The notes under the pieces: generated by a model
Told to the model about the DNA's origin: nothing
The model's database searches: none
Seen by the model: the letters and a program-made list of their open reading frames with translations, nothing else
Position numbers and translations under genes: made by a program
Assembly: GCA_965199805.1 (NCBI GenBank)
Contig: CBDATO010000001.1
Coordinates: forward strand, 2,604,001 to 2,668,000
Length of the DNA stretch: 64,000 nucleotides
Direction: 5' to 3'
DNA from: DATAZK01 sp965199805
GTDB taxonomy: Bacteria; Actinomycetota; Actinomycetes; Frankiales; Frankiaceae
Shown here: positions 25,085-35,218 of the stretch, piece by piece
How the letters are laid out: every line of letters begins with the position of its first letter
How positions within the stretch are numbered: position 1 is the first letter of the stretch

Positions 25085-25819
25085 GTGGAACGTAACGAGC
25101 GCGTTGCTGTAGTGGAATCGCAGCTGGAGATCGTGGTGAAGGGCCGTCACGCCGAGGTGACCGAGCGCTTCCGGACACATGCCAAGGAGAAACTCGGCAA
25201 GGTCGAGCGGCTGGACGCGAAGGCGTACCGGCTCGATGTCGAGATCTGCCACGAGGCCAATCCGCGACTCGCCGGCATGTGCGACCGCGTCGAGCTGACC
25301 TTGCGCTCGCGCGGCCCCGTCATCCGTGCCGAAGCCGCGGCACAGGACACGTACAGCGCGCTCGACCTCGCCACCGCCAAGCTCGAGGAGCGCATGCGCC
25401 GCGCGGCCGACCGGCGCCACGGCCGGCAGCACGCGCACGGCCACGGCCACACCCCGCGCCCCCGCACCGGGGCCCCGGAGGGCTCGGACGCCGCCGCGCC
25501 GTCGCCGGACGGGCTGCACGCCGTGGCCACGCCGGAGATGCCGACCGACTCGCCGGCGACCGCCGCTGTCCCGACGCCGACGCCGTCCCCCGACGGGGAC
25601 TCGACCGAGCGGGTGCTGCTGGAGGCCGGCCCGCTCGTCGTGCGGGAGAAGGCGCACGACGCGACACCGATGAGTCTCGACGACGCGCTGCACCGCATGG
25701 AGCTCGTCGGTCACGACTTCTACCTGTTCTGCTGCTCCGAGACGGGCCTGCCGAGCGTCGTCTACCGCCGGCGGGGCTACACGTACGGCGTCATGCGCCT
25801 GCGGCCCGCGGAGGGCTGA
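25085..25819 (+). CDS. hpf: Long-form ribosome hibernation promoting factor
   Basis: The 244-residue protein has an N-terminal S30AE domain (LEIVVKGRHAEVTERFRTHAKEKLGKVERLD). A His/Pro/Ala-rich linker of about 80 residues follows, then the C-terminal dimerisation domain (MSLDDALHRMELVGHDFYLFCCSETG and VVYRRRGYTYGVMRL). The long form pairs 70S ribosomes into 100S particles in stasis. Corresponds to Rv3241c. The GTG is preceded by GAGAGGAGG. The linker, with a HGRQHAHGHGH tract, is longer than in Firmicutes. A strong terminator follows. Confidence 0.92.
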   Translation: MERNERVAVVESQLEIVVKGRHAEVTERFRTHAKEKLGKVERLDAKAYRLDVEICHEANPRLAGMCDRVELTLRSRGPVIRAEAAAQDTYSALDLATAKLEERMRRAADRRHGRQHAHGHGHTPRPRTGAPEGSDAAAPSPDGLHAVATPEMPTDSPATAAVPTPTPSPDGDSTERVLLEAGPLVVREKAHDATPMSLDDALHRMELVGHDFYLFCCSETGLPSVVYRRRGYTYGVMRLRPAEG

Positions 25820-25836
25820 CCGGCCACGCCCCGGCC

Positions 25837-25880
25837 GTCACCTCCGGACCCGCGCCGCTGCATGCGGGTCCGGAAGTGAC
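25837..25880 (+). terminator. Strong hairpin terminator after hpf
   Basis: TCCGGACCCGC (25843-25853) pairs perfectly with GCGGGTCCGGA (25864-25874). GTCAC/GTGAC extend the stem beyond one C-A mismatch. The loop is 10 bases. It begins 18 bases after the hpf stop. Confidence 0.8.
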
Positions 25881-25936
25881 GTCTGCGCGGGGCGGGACTG
25901 CCAGCTTCGTTGCAGAACCGTGTGACATGATCGCTT

Positions 25937-25964
25937 TTGACGGGATTGCTGCCGCCGATACCGC
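25937..25964 (+). promoter_or_regulatory. Possible promoter of the LuxR-type regulator
   Basis: TTGACG (25937-25942), a 16-base spacer and TACCGC (25959-25964). The -35 box is good and the -10 box weak. It lies about 90 bases before the GTG at 26053. Confidence 0.4.
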
Positions 25965-26052
25965 TTGAGTCGTGCTAAGAACCGGCGGCCGTCGTCTGAC
26001 GCCCTCCATGGCCGGTCCGGGCATGTCGCGTCGCAGAGCTCGGGAGGTCAGC

Positions 26053-26745
26053 GTGGGGGAAGCGGAGATGGGCTCCTCCGTGGATCCGATCCGGGTGCTG
26101 GTCGTCGACGATCACGCCCTGTTCCGCCGCGGGCTGCAGATGGTGCTGGGCTCCGAGTCCGACATCGAGGTCGTCGGCGAGGCGAGCGACGGTGCCGAGG
26201 CCCTGAAGGTCGCATCCGAGACGCTGCCCGACATCGTGCTCATGGACGTACGCATGCCCCGCCGCGGCGGCATCGACGCGACGACCGCCATCAAGGACGC
26301 CGTTCCGAGCGCGAAGATCATCATGCTGACGATCAGCGACGAGGAGGGCGACCTCTACGACGCGATCAAGGCCGGGGCGATGGGTTACCTGCTCAAGGAG
26401 ATCTCGATCGAAGAGGTCGCCACGGCGGTGCGCGCGGTCTACGGCGGCCAGAGCCTGATCAGCCCGTCGATGGCGTCCAAGCTGCTCAACGAGTTCGCGA
26501 CCATGGTCCGCAAGGACGACGAGCGACAGCAGCAGGTACCGACCCCCCGCCTCACCGATCGTGAGATGGAGGTGCTGAAGCTCGTCGCGAAGGGACTCAA
26601 CAACCGCGACATCGCCAAGCAGCTCTTCATCAGCGAGAACACGGTGAAGAACCACATCCGCAACATCCTCGAGAAGCTCCAGCTGCATTCCCGGATGGAG
26701 GCCGTCGTGTACGCGGTCCGGGAGAAGCTGCTCGAGATCACCTGA
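26053..26745 (+). CDS. NarL/FixJ-type response regulator (orphan)
   Basis: The 230-residue regulator has a receiver with acidic pair D19/D20 and phospho-acceptor D65 (IVLMDVRMPR), then a LuxR-type HTH (LTDREMEVLKLVAKGLNNRDIAKQLFISENTVKNHIRNILEKL). No histidine kinase gene is adjacent, so it is an orphan here. GTG 26053 has GGGAGG five bases upstream. ATG 26068 is a second possibility, and longer forms start in the leader. The hydrolase gene follows after one base, implying co-transcription. Confidence 0.88.
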   Translation: MGEAEMGSSVDPIRVLVVDDHALFRRGLQMVLGSESDIEVVGEASDGAEALKVASETLPDIVLMDVRMPRRGGIDATTAIKDAVPSAKIIMLTISDEEGDLYDAIKAGAMGYLLKEISIEEVATAVRAVYGGQSLISPSMASKLLNEFATMVRKDDERQQQVPTPRLTDREMEVLKLVAKGLNNRDIAKQLFISENTVKNHIRNILEKLQLHSRMEAVVYAVREKLLEIT

Positions 26746-26746
26746 C

Positions 26747-27976
26747 ATGCCCGGCGCCGGCCGCCGACCCGCGGCCTCCGGCAGCGCGGCGTTGCGGACG
26801 CTCGCCGTGCGCCGTGCCGCGACCGGCAGCGCGGCCGTCGGGGGCGCAGCGGTCGGCGGTGCAGCCGTGGGCAGTGCGGCAGTCGGTCTCGGCCGGGTGC
26901 TGCCGTCCCGTCCGGCACTGAACGCGCGCTCCGCCGTGACCGCGGGTGGCGCGCTGGCCGCCGTCGCCGCTGGAGCAGCCGGGGTGGCGGTGTCGCGCTC
27001 GCCCTTCCTGCGCCGGCAGGCCAACATGGCGCTCGGTTTCATCACGCCGGCACATCCCTCGCCCGCTGCGCCGGTCCCTCCGCCGCTGCCGCCCGGCCGC
27101 ATGGTGCTGCTGCCGGAGCGCGGCGAGGTCTTCGTCCGCGACTCCGGACCCGTCGCCGGTGAGCCGGATGCGCCCGTCGTGCTCCTGCTGCACGGCTGGA
27201 CCGTCAGCGCCGATCTCAACTTCTTCGCCGCGTACGCGGCGCTCGCCGCCGACTACCGCGTGGTGGCCCTCGACCATCGCGGACACGGCCGCGGCATGCG
27301 GACGAGCGAACCATTCTCGCTCGAGGACTGCGCCGACGACGCGGCCGCCCTGCTGGGCACGCTCGGCCTCGACGGCAGCCGCACCATCGCCCTCGGCTAC
27401 TCGATGGGCGGGCCGATCGCCCAGTTCGTCGCCCAGCGCCACCCGGGCGCCGTCGGAGGGCTCGTCATGCAGGCCACGGCGCTGGAGTGGCGGGCCTCGT
27501 TGGCCGATCGCAGCCGGTGGCGGCTGCTGAGCATCGCCGAGGTCGGGCTGCGCATCAGCAGCGGTGAAGGTGTCGTGGAGCGCGTCATCGAGCAGGCGGT
27601 GCAGGTGTCGCCGGAGCTCCGGCCGATCCGCCCGTGGCTCGAGGCCGAGATCCAGCGCGGCCTCGGCCGGGCGCTGATCGACGCCGGCCGGGCGCTTGCG
27701 CTGTTCGACGGACGGCCGTGGGTGCGTGGGCTCGGGCTGCCCGCCGTCGTCTGCGTCACCCTGAACGACCGGCTGGTGCCCCCGCACAAGCAGCGGGCGC
27801 TCGCCGAGGCCCTCGCCGCGGTCGTCGTGGAGATCGACGGCGACCACGACGTCACGCTCGTCGACGGCCCGCGCTACGCCGAGGCGACCAAGCGAGCCGT
27901 CGACCTGGTCGCGGCGCAGTTGGCCGGCCGCACCCGCAAGGCCGCAACGGACCCGCGCGGCCGCTCAGAGGCCTGA
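26747..27976 (+). CDS. Alpha/beta hydrolase with Ala/Gly-rich N-terminus
   Basis: The 409-residue hydrolase has an N-terminal 85 residues that are repetitive (GSAAVGGAAVGGAAVGSAAV), then a weak hydrophobic stretch. The catalytic domain shows LLLHGWTVSADLNFF (oxyanion hole), DHRGHGRG and the nucleophile elbow GYSMGG. A later Asp (LNDRLVPP) and His (DGDHDVTLVDG) complete the triad. Similar lipase/esterase-like proteins stand beside secA in other actinomycetes. Substrate unknown. The end overlaps the convergent acetyltransferase gene by 12 bases. Confidence 0.85.
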   Translation: MPGAGRRPAASGSAALRTLAVRRAATGSAAVGGAAVGGAAVGSAAVGLGRVLPSRPALNARSAVTAGGALAAVAAGAAGVAVSRSPFLRRQANMALGFITPAHPSPAAPVPPPLPPGRMVLLPERGEVFVRDSGPVAGEPDAPVVLLLHGWTVSADLNFFAAYAALAADYRVVALDHRGHGRGMRTSEPFSLEDCADDAAALLGTLGLDGSRTIALGYSMGGPIAQFVAQRHPGAVGGLVMQATALEWRASLADRSRWRLLSIAEVGLRISSGEGVVERVIEQAVQVSPELRPIRPWLEAEIQRGLGRALIDAGRALALFDGRPWVRGLGLPAVVCVTLNDRLVPPHKQRALAEALAAVVVEIDGDHDVTLVDGPRYAEATKRAVDLVAAQLAGRTRKAATDPRGRSEA

Positions 27977-29065
27977 CGCGGCCGGCCAGCCGGGATCCGA
28001 CGGCACCAGGCCGTACATCCAGGTGTCACGCCGCGGGGCTCCGGGCGTTCGGCCCGGCCAGTGGCCCCGCCGCCGTCCCTCCAGCTGCATCCCGAGGCGT
28101 TCCGCGAGGACGACCGAGGCCGCGTTGCCGACGTAGATCTCGGCGAGGAAGCGGGTCGCGCCCTGCGCCGCGGCCGCCGGCATGGCCAGCTCCAGTGCGC
28201 GCCGCGCGTAGCCCCGTCCGCGGGCCGCGGGTCCGAGCCACCACCCGAAGTCGGCAGCGGCGGTGACGGCGTTGAAGCTGACCCGCAGGCTGCCGACCGC
28301 GGAGTCGGAGCTGTCGGCGATGGCGAACCGTGCCTCCGGCGCCGGCCGTACGCGCCGGTTGAGCTCGACCCACCGGCGCAGCTGTTCGGGGTCGCGTCCG
28401 GGCAGGGTCGTCCACTCGAGGACGGCGTCGTCCACCAGGGCCGGGAGCGTCGGCAGGTCCGCGGGCCGCCACCGGCGCAGCGTGATCACGCCGTCGGTCA
28501 GCGTCGCCTGCTCGGGCACGGGCGGGTCGTCCGGCAGCAGAGTGGCGATCCACACGTCCCGCCACACACCCCGTTGCAGCGCCTGCCGCCGTACCGGTTC
28601 GCCGATGCGGAACCCGGCCCGCTCGGCCACCCGGCGTGACGCCTCGTTGCCGACGAGCGCCTTCCACGACACCGCCACGGCGGCCAGTTGGTCGAAGGCG
28701 TACCGGCACGCCGCCTGCACCGCGCCCGACATGAGGCCACGCCCCCGTGCCTGCGGGGCAAGCCAGTACCCCACCTCGGGTCGGCCGCCGGTTGGATCCA
28801 CGAGTCCGATCACGCCGAGCAGTTCGTCGCCGGACGCGCTCGCCGGCTCGGTGATCGCCCAGGTGTACTCGCGGTCCTGCTCCCAGCCGCCCGGGGCGAT
28901 GACGCGCACGAAGGTCTCGGCGTCGACACGGGTGTACGGGTCGGGCAGCGCCACCGTCCAGCGCAGTACTTCCGGGTCCTGACAGGCCCGCAGCACCGCC
29001 TCGACGTCTGCCGCGTCGACCGGTCGAAGTCGCAGACTTCCGGCGCTGAGAGTGAAGGGCTGCAC
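27965..29065 (-). CDS. Tandem GNAT-domain N-acetyltransferase
   Basis: The 366-residue protein contains two RimJ/RimL-like GNAT domains. The first (about 5-175) has the acetyl-CoA loop LAPQARGRGLMSGAV and VGNEASRRVAERAGF. The second (about 190-355) has LGPAARGRGYARRALE and VGNAASVVLAERLGM. Both CoA loops (Q/RxxGxG/A) look intact, so both halves could bind acetyl-CoA. Substrate unknown. GTG start with a GACTAT box four bases upstream, suggesting a near-leaderless transcript divergent from secA. Confidence 0.85.
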   Translation of the reverse strand: MQPFTLSAGSLRLRPVDAADVEAVLRACQDPEVLRWTVALPDPYTRVDAETFVRVIAPGGWEQDREYTWAITEPASASGDELLGVIGLVDPTGGRPEVGYWLAPQARGRGLMSGAVQAACRYAFDQLAAVAVSWKALVGNEASRRVAERAGFRIGEPVRRQALQRGVWRDVWIATLLPDDPPVPEQATLTDGVITLRRWRPADLPTLPALVDDAVLEWTTLPGRDPEQLRRWVELNRRVRPAPEARFAIADSSDSAVGSLRVSFNAVTAAADFGWWLGPAARGRGYARRALELAMPAAAAQGATRFLAEIYVGNAASVVLAERLGMQLEGRRRGHWPGRTPGAPRRDTWMYGLVPSDPGWPAASGL

Positions 29066-29130
29066 GCCGATAGTCTCCCCAGCCGATCATCCGCCCGCCG
29101 TGCCGCGGTGAGTGGCCCCGCCGACGCGCC

Positions 29131-29136
29131 TACCAT
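29131..29136 (+). promoter_or_regulatory. Possible -10 element in the secA upstream region
   Basis: TACCAT lies about 100 bases before the secA GTG. The -35 region (GTGAGT at 29108-29113, 17-base spacer) is weak. This would give a long leader containing the 16-bp repeats at 29179-29210. Confidence 0.35.
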
Positions 29137-29178
29137 CGTTCGAAGCAGATCGTCCGCCTTGTTCGTTGCACGGTCGTT

Positions 29179-29210
29179 GCTCGGTACGCCCGCAGCTCGG
29201 TACTCCCGCA
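29179..29210. repeat. 16-bp tandem repeat in the secA leader
   Basis: GCTCGGTACGCCCGCA (29179-29194) is followed directly by GCTCGGTACTCCCGCA (29195-29210), with one mismatch. It lies 28 bases before the secA start codon. Confidence 0.85.
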
Positions 29211-29238
29211 TCGACGTCACACCCGGAAGCGAGTCCAC

Positions 29239-32082
<2,844 letters not shown>

Positions 32083-32096
32083 CCTCCGGCTGCTGC

Positions 32097-32555
32097 TCAT
32101 CCGGCCTGGAGCCGGGTCATGGTCCACCCGGATCCGGCTCGCTGCTCCAGTCGTAGCGCGAAGACGCGCAGCCGCCGGCATCCCGGGTCGTACGCGAGAG
32201 CGCACACCTCGGCCACGTCCGGCGCCGGCTGGTCGACGCGTATCCGGGTGACCTGCAGACGCGGGCCCGAGGGCCGGCGCGGCGCCCGGCGCTCGAGGTC
32301 GTGCTGCAGGAGCGGGGAGGTCCACAGCGCGAGCTGAGCCGGCGGGCGCCAGCCGCGGAGGACCTCGACGACGGCGCGGGCGACGACGGCCGAGACCCGT
32401 TCCACGCACGGCTCGTCGCGGGCCAGCCGGCTCGGGGGAGCCGCATCCCCCGTCCGGCGAGGCACGGCACCGGGGTACGGCCGTACGAGCGGAGCCGGGC
32501 CACGGGGGACGGCACGGGCGGTCGGCCGCTCGGCCGGACGGGCCTCCACGGTCAT
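32097..32555 (-). CDS. Rv3235 family protein
   Basis: Actinobacterial protein of 152 residues. The first 50 residues are Arg/Pro-rich. The conserved part contains ARAVVEVLRGWRPPAQLALWTSPLLQHDLERR and, near the end, VDQPAPDVAEVCALAYDPGCRRLRVFALRLEQ, typical of Rv3235-like proteins. The fold resembles a small alpha+beta module seen near SecA in actinobacteria. The ATG overlaps the stop of the LysM gene (ATGA), so the two are coupled. Function unknown. Confidence 0.8.
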   Translation of the reverse strand: MTVEARPAERPTARAVPRGPAPLVRPYPGAVPRRTGDAAPPSRLARDEPCVERVSAVVARAVVEVLRGWRPPAQLALWTSPLLQHDLERRAPRRPSGPRLQVTRIRVDQPAPDVAEVCALAYDPGCRRLRVFALRLEQRAGSGWTMTRLQAG

Positions 32556-33349
32556 GACGGATCGCCCACGACGAGGACCTCGCCGGGCAGCAGGAAGGAC
32601 GGGTCGGGGCCGACCACGCCGCGGTTGGCCGCGTAGATCTCCTGCCAGGCCGCGGTGATGGCGGCTGCCGACGCATCGGCAGGGAGTTGCCCGGTCGCGA
32701 CGCCCCACAGTGTGTCGCCGCTGACCACCGTGTGCCGCCGCGTCGCGGGAGCGGTCGGGGGTGCCGAGTCGGGTGCCGCCGATGGTGGTGGTGGCGAAGC
32801 CGAGGGGGCCGGGGTTGGAGGGGCCGTCGGTGGCGTCACCCAGTCGAGCAGGGGCAACGGTGGCGCCGGCGGGGCGACGATCGGTGGGGGCACGGCCGAC
32901 GGCACGAAGGTGATGCCGGGAACCGGACCGGGCGGGGTGACCGTCGGCGCGACCGAGACGGCGGCGGCCGGGGACGGCGCCGCACCGGCAGCGAGTGCAG
33001 CCCCTGCCGGTCCGAGGACGATCGCGCCCCCGAGCGCGACGCCCAGGACGGGCCGGAGCAGCGGGCGCATTGCTCGCGGCACCAGCGAGGCCACGACGCG
33101 TGCGGCGCCGTGTGCGCAGCGGGAGGTCGGGGCAAGCGTCTGCACCATCACGGCGAGGCCGAGGACCACTGCCAGCCACAGTGCGAACGCCCAGGCGGCA
33201 CACGCGGCGAGGACGCCGAGGGCCTGCTCGGGCGCCGCCGTCACCCAGCCGGTGAGGTCGCCGGGCGGCAACCCGCGGAGCGGATCGAGCAGGACGAGGA
33301 AGGTCACCGCTGCCGCGAGTGACGCAGCCGAGGACAGTCGCTGCCGCAT
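32552..33349 (-). CDS. LysM-domain membrane protein
   Basis: The 265-residue protein has membrane helices near residues 8-25 and 40-65 and a third hydrophobic stretch near 95-120. A Pro/Ala-rich extracytoplasmic linker of about 70 residues follows. The C-terminal LysM domain reads RRHTVVSGDTLWGVATGQLP ... EIYAANRGVVG. LysM binds peptidoglycan, so it likely anchors or senses the wall. ATG 33349 has GGAGGG four bases upstream. Longer readings from 33658 lack support. Co-transcribed with the Rv3235-like gene. Confidence 0.85.
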   Translation of the reverse strand: MRQRLSSAASLAAAVTFLVLLDPLRGLPPGDLTGWVTAAPEQALGVLAACAAWAFALWLAVVLGLAVMVQTLAPTSRCAHGAARVVASLVPRAMRPLLRPVLGVALGGAIVLGPAGAALAAGAAPSPAAAVSVAPTVTPPGPVPGITFVPSAVPPPIVAPPAPPLPLLDWVTPPTAPPTPAPSASPPPPSAAPDSAPPTAPATRRHTVVSGDTLWGVATGQLPADASAAAITAAWQEIYAANRGVVGPDPSFLLPGEVLVVGDPS

Positions 33350-33359
33350 AAACCCTCCA

Positions 33360-33379
33360 TTTGCTTGCGTTTGCTTGCG
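33360..33379. repeat. 10-bp direct repeat before the LysM gene
   Basis: TTTGCTTGCG occurs twice head to tail, in the short leader between the LysM start codon and a possible -10 box TATACA (minus strand, 33388-33393). Confidence 0.6.
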
Positions 33380-33387
33380 TTGAGGGA

Positions 33388-33393
33388 TGTATA
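33388..33393 (-). promoter_or_regulatory. Possible -10 element of the LysM-Rv3235-like operon
   Basis: Read on the minus strand this is TATACA, about 40 bases upstream of the ATG at 33349. The -35 region is not clear. Confidence 0.4.
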
Positions 33394-33433
33394 GCTGCAA
33401 TCGGCAACGCGAACCAGTGGGCGGCGTTAGGTT

Positions 33434-34009
33434 GTGGACAAGTCGGAGGGGGGCGTCATCGCCGAGCAGGACGAAGCACGCTGGGCTGCGCTCTTCGGTG
33501 ACCTCGACGCGGCGCTGACGGCGGAGGACGCGGCTGACCGCGACGACGAGGTGGCCGACCGGGTCGTCGCCGAGCGGGGGCGGCTGCGGATGATCGACCG
33601 GCTGCGGCCGGCGCTGCACCAGGCCGGACCGGACGTCGTACTGCGAGCCCGCGGTCACCAGCCGTTGCGCGGTCGGGTCACCGCACTCGGAGCCGACTGG
33701 GTGGTCCTCACCGGCGCACGCTCCGAGGAGTGGCTGGTGCCGCTGGGTCAGGTGAGCTGGTTACGCGGCCTTGGCCCGGAGTCGGCCGAGCCCGGTTGGG
33801 AGGGTCTCGTCGGCGCGCGCCAGACGCTGCGCCTCGCGCTGCGCCGGCTGCTGCGCGAGGGCGACCCCGTGACGGCGGCGACGACCGAGGGCGACATGAT
33901 GACCGGCGTCATCACGACGGTGGCCGGCGATCACCTCGAGCTCCGGCTGCCTGAAAGCGAGCCGGTCATCCTGACGCTCGCCGCGCTTGCGTACGTCAGC
34001 CGGCGCTGA
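33434..34009 (+). CDS. Conserved actinobacterial protein of unknown function
   Basis: The 191-residue soluble acidic protein has two similar beta-rich segments: VVLRARGHQPLRGRVTALGADWVVLTGARSEEWLVPLGQVSWLRGL and a related one near the end (TAATTEGDMMTGVITTVAGDHLELRL). Each looks like a small beta-barrel of about 40 residues, perhaps Sm- or PRC-like. No catalytic motif is seen. GTG 33434 follows TAGGTT directly and lacks a ribosome site. Convergent with the small HTH gene. I do not recognise a named family. Confidence 0.7.
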   Translation: MDKSEGGVIAEQDEARWAALFGDLDAALTAEDAADRDDEVADRVVAERGRLRMIDRLRPALHQAGPDVVLRARGHQPLRGRVTALGADWVVLTGARSEEWLVPLGQVSWLRGLGPESAEPGWEGLVGARQTLRLALRRLLREGDPVTAATTEGDMMTGVITTVAGDHLELRLPESEPVILTLAALAYVSRR

Positions 34010-34011
34010 GC

Positions 34012-34251
34012 TCAGTCGGCCGGCAGCTCTTCGGTGCGTCCGAGCGGGTTGTCCCGGATGAAGTTGCGCGTCTCGTCGTACGCCCGCTCGATGTACGCCT
34101 CGAGCTGACTGCGCTCGACGCGCCACTGCCCGCGGCCGCCGATCTTGATCGCGGGCAGCTCGGAATGGCGGACCAGCGCATACGCCTGGCTGGCCGAGAT
34201 GTTGAGAATCTCCGCGACATCGCTGAGAAGCAGAAACCTCGGCTCGGCCAC
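34012..34251 (-). CDS. Small helix-turn-helix (excisionase-like) DNA-binding protein
   Basis: The 79-residue protein has an N-terminal MerR/excisionase-type HTH, LLLSDVAEILNISASQAYALVRHSELPAIKIGGRGQWRVERSQLEAYI. An acidic helical tail follows (ERAYDETRNFIRDNP). GTG 34251 has AGGAGGA at ideal spacing; the longer reading from 34314 is unlikely. It faces away from the SAF/TadZ genes across a 247-base region with an unusual leader, so it could regulate them; that is inference only. No recombinase gene is nearby. Confidence 0.83.
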   Translation of the reverse strand: MAEPRFLLLSDVAEILNISASQAYALVRHSELPAIKIGGRGQWRVERSQLEAYIERAYDETRNFIRDNPLGRTEELPAD

Positions 34252-34399
34252 CGATCCTCCTCCTGACGCCGGCGCACCCGACCGCCCGCCGTGCCGGCAG
34301 GCGCATCCGTACACCTTCCGCGGACAGTGTGCCCTGCTGGGATTCAGGTTGCTTCCAGGCTGTTTAAAACCCGCCCGCCGGGCGCTGACCGCTGCTTAC

Positions 34400-34462
34400 A
34401 GTGCGAAAAATCGCCGCCCGCGTCCCGAGCCGGAAGCTCGCGTGGGCGGCCTCGGTCGCACT
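34400..34462 (+). ncRNA. Candidate structured RNA leader upstream of SAF/TadZ genes
   Basis: Three nested stems share one axis. AGTGCGA (34400-34406) pairs with TCGCACT (34456-34462). GCCGCCC (34413-34419) pairs with GGGCGGC (34444-34450). CGAGC pairs with GCTCG around a CGGAA loop. Internal loops of 6/5 and 6/3 bases separate them. SD-like GGGGGA and a nine-codon uORF follow at once. No known riboswitch consensus was recognised. Confidence 0.4.
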
Positions 34463-34472
34463 CGGGGGATAC

Positions 34473-34502
34473 GTGAACAGGCGCGCGCGGGAAGCGACAT
34501 GA
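34473..34502 (+). CDS. Nine-codon uORF overlapping the SAF-protein start
   Basis: GTG at 34473 lies four bases after GGGGG and reads MNRRAREAT then TGA (34500-34502). Its stop overlaps the ATG of the SAF gene as ATGA. Translation of this Arg-rich peptide would couple directly to the SAF gene. Supported only by position and ribosome site. Confidence 0.35.
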   Translation: MNRRAREAT

Positions 34503-35218
34503 CCGATCTGCTGACCCGGTCGGTGACTGAGCCGCCCGTGGTGACGGCGTCGCCGAAGGCCAGGCGGTGGCGGCGTTCCCGGTGGCGGGACGGCCGGCTC
34601 GCCGTCGGCGTACTGCTCATGCTCGTCTCCGTCGTCATCGGGGCCCGCGTCATCGGCGGCGCGACCGAGTCGCAGCAGTGGCTGGCGGTCACGCGTTCCG
34701 TGCCGGCCGGCCATCTGCTCGCGGCCGAGGACCTGAGGTCCGTCGGGGCGCATCTGCCGTCGGGAGCGGGCGGGCAGTACTTCACCGCCGAGCCGGCCGA
34801 GCTCATCGGCCGTACGGTCACCCGGGCCCTCGCCTCCGGCGAGCTGCTCCCGTCCGCGGCTGTCGCGGCCACGGCGCCGGAAGCCAGCCGCGTCCTGCCG
34901 CTGGTGGTCAAGGCGGGCCGGCTCCCGCGGCTGCAGCCGGGCGATCGGGTCGACGTGTACGTGATGGCGACAGCCACCGATCGCGTCGGTACCGGCAGCG
35001 AGATCCGGGTGCTGCACGACGTCGAGTTCGTCGGCGCCGACGTGCTCGGCTCGGGTGACACGTCGGTCGAGCTGCGGGTGAGTCCGGCCGATGTCGTCAC
35101 GGCCGTCGCGGCCAGCCAGTCCGAGCGCGTCGACGTCGTCCGCATCGAGCGTGACGGCACCGGCTCGCTCGGGGAGGCCGGGCCGAGCACCGCTCCGGCG
35201 TACGGCGGCGGCCGGTGA
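34499..35218 (+). CDS. SAF domain-containing protein (CpaB/RcpC-like, Tad pilus)
   Basis: The 239-residue protein has a basic cytoplasmic N-terminus (RRWRRSRWRDGR), one membrane helix at about 36-52 and an extracytoplasmic SAF domain (VTRSVPAGHLLAAEDLRSVGAHLP, then RTVTRALASGELL). The rest (GDRVDVYVMATATDR, VSPADVVTAVAASQSERVDVV) matches the RcpC/CpaB type that supports Flp pilus assembly. Followed by the TadZ gene with a GTGA overlap. The pilus ATPase genes lie 13 kb downstream. The start overlaps a small uORF. Confidence 0.85.
   Translation: MTDLLTRSVTEPPVVTASPKARRWRRSRWRDGRLAVGVLLMLVSVVIGARVIGGATESQQWLAVTRSVPAGHLLAAEDLRSVGAHLPSGAGGQYFTAEPAELIGRTVTRALASGELLPSAAVAATAPEASRVLPLVVKAGRLPRLQPGDRVDVYVMATATDRVGTGSEIRVLHDVEFVGADVLGSGDTSVELRVSPADVVTAVAASQSERVDVVRIERDGTGSLGEAGPSTAPAYGGGR

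Noticed and set aside
34012..34251. Excisionase of an integrated element
   Set aside because: No integrase, attachment repeats or phage genes are nearby; such small HTH proteins are common chromosomal regulators in actinomycetes.
34340..34470. c-di-GMP-I or -II riboswitch before the SAF gene
   Set aside because: The conserved core sequences of these classes were not found; the structure is described only as an unclassified leader.
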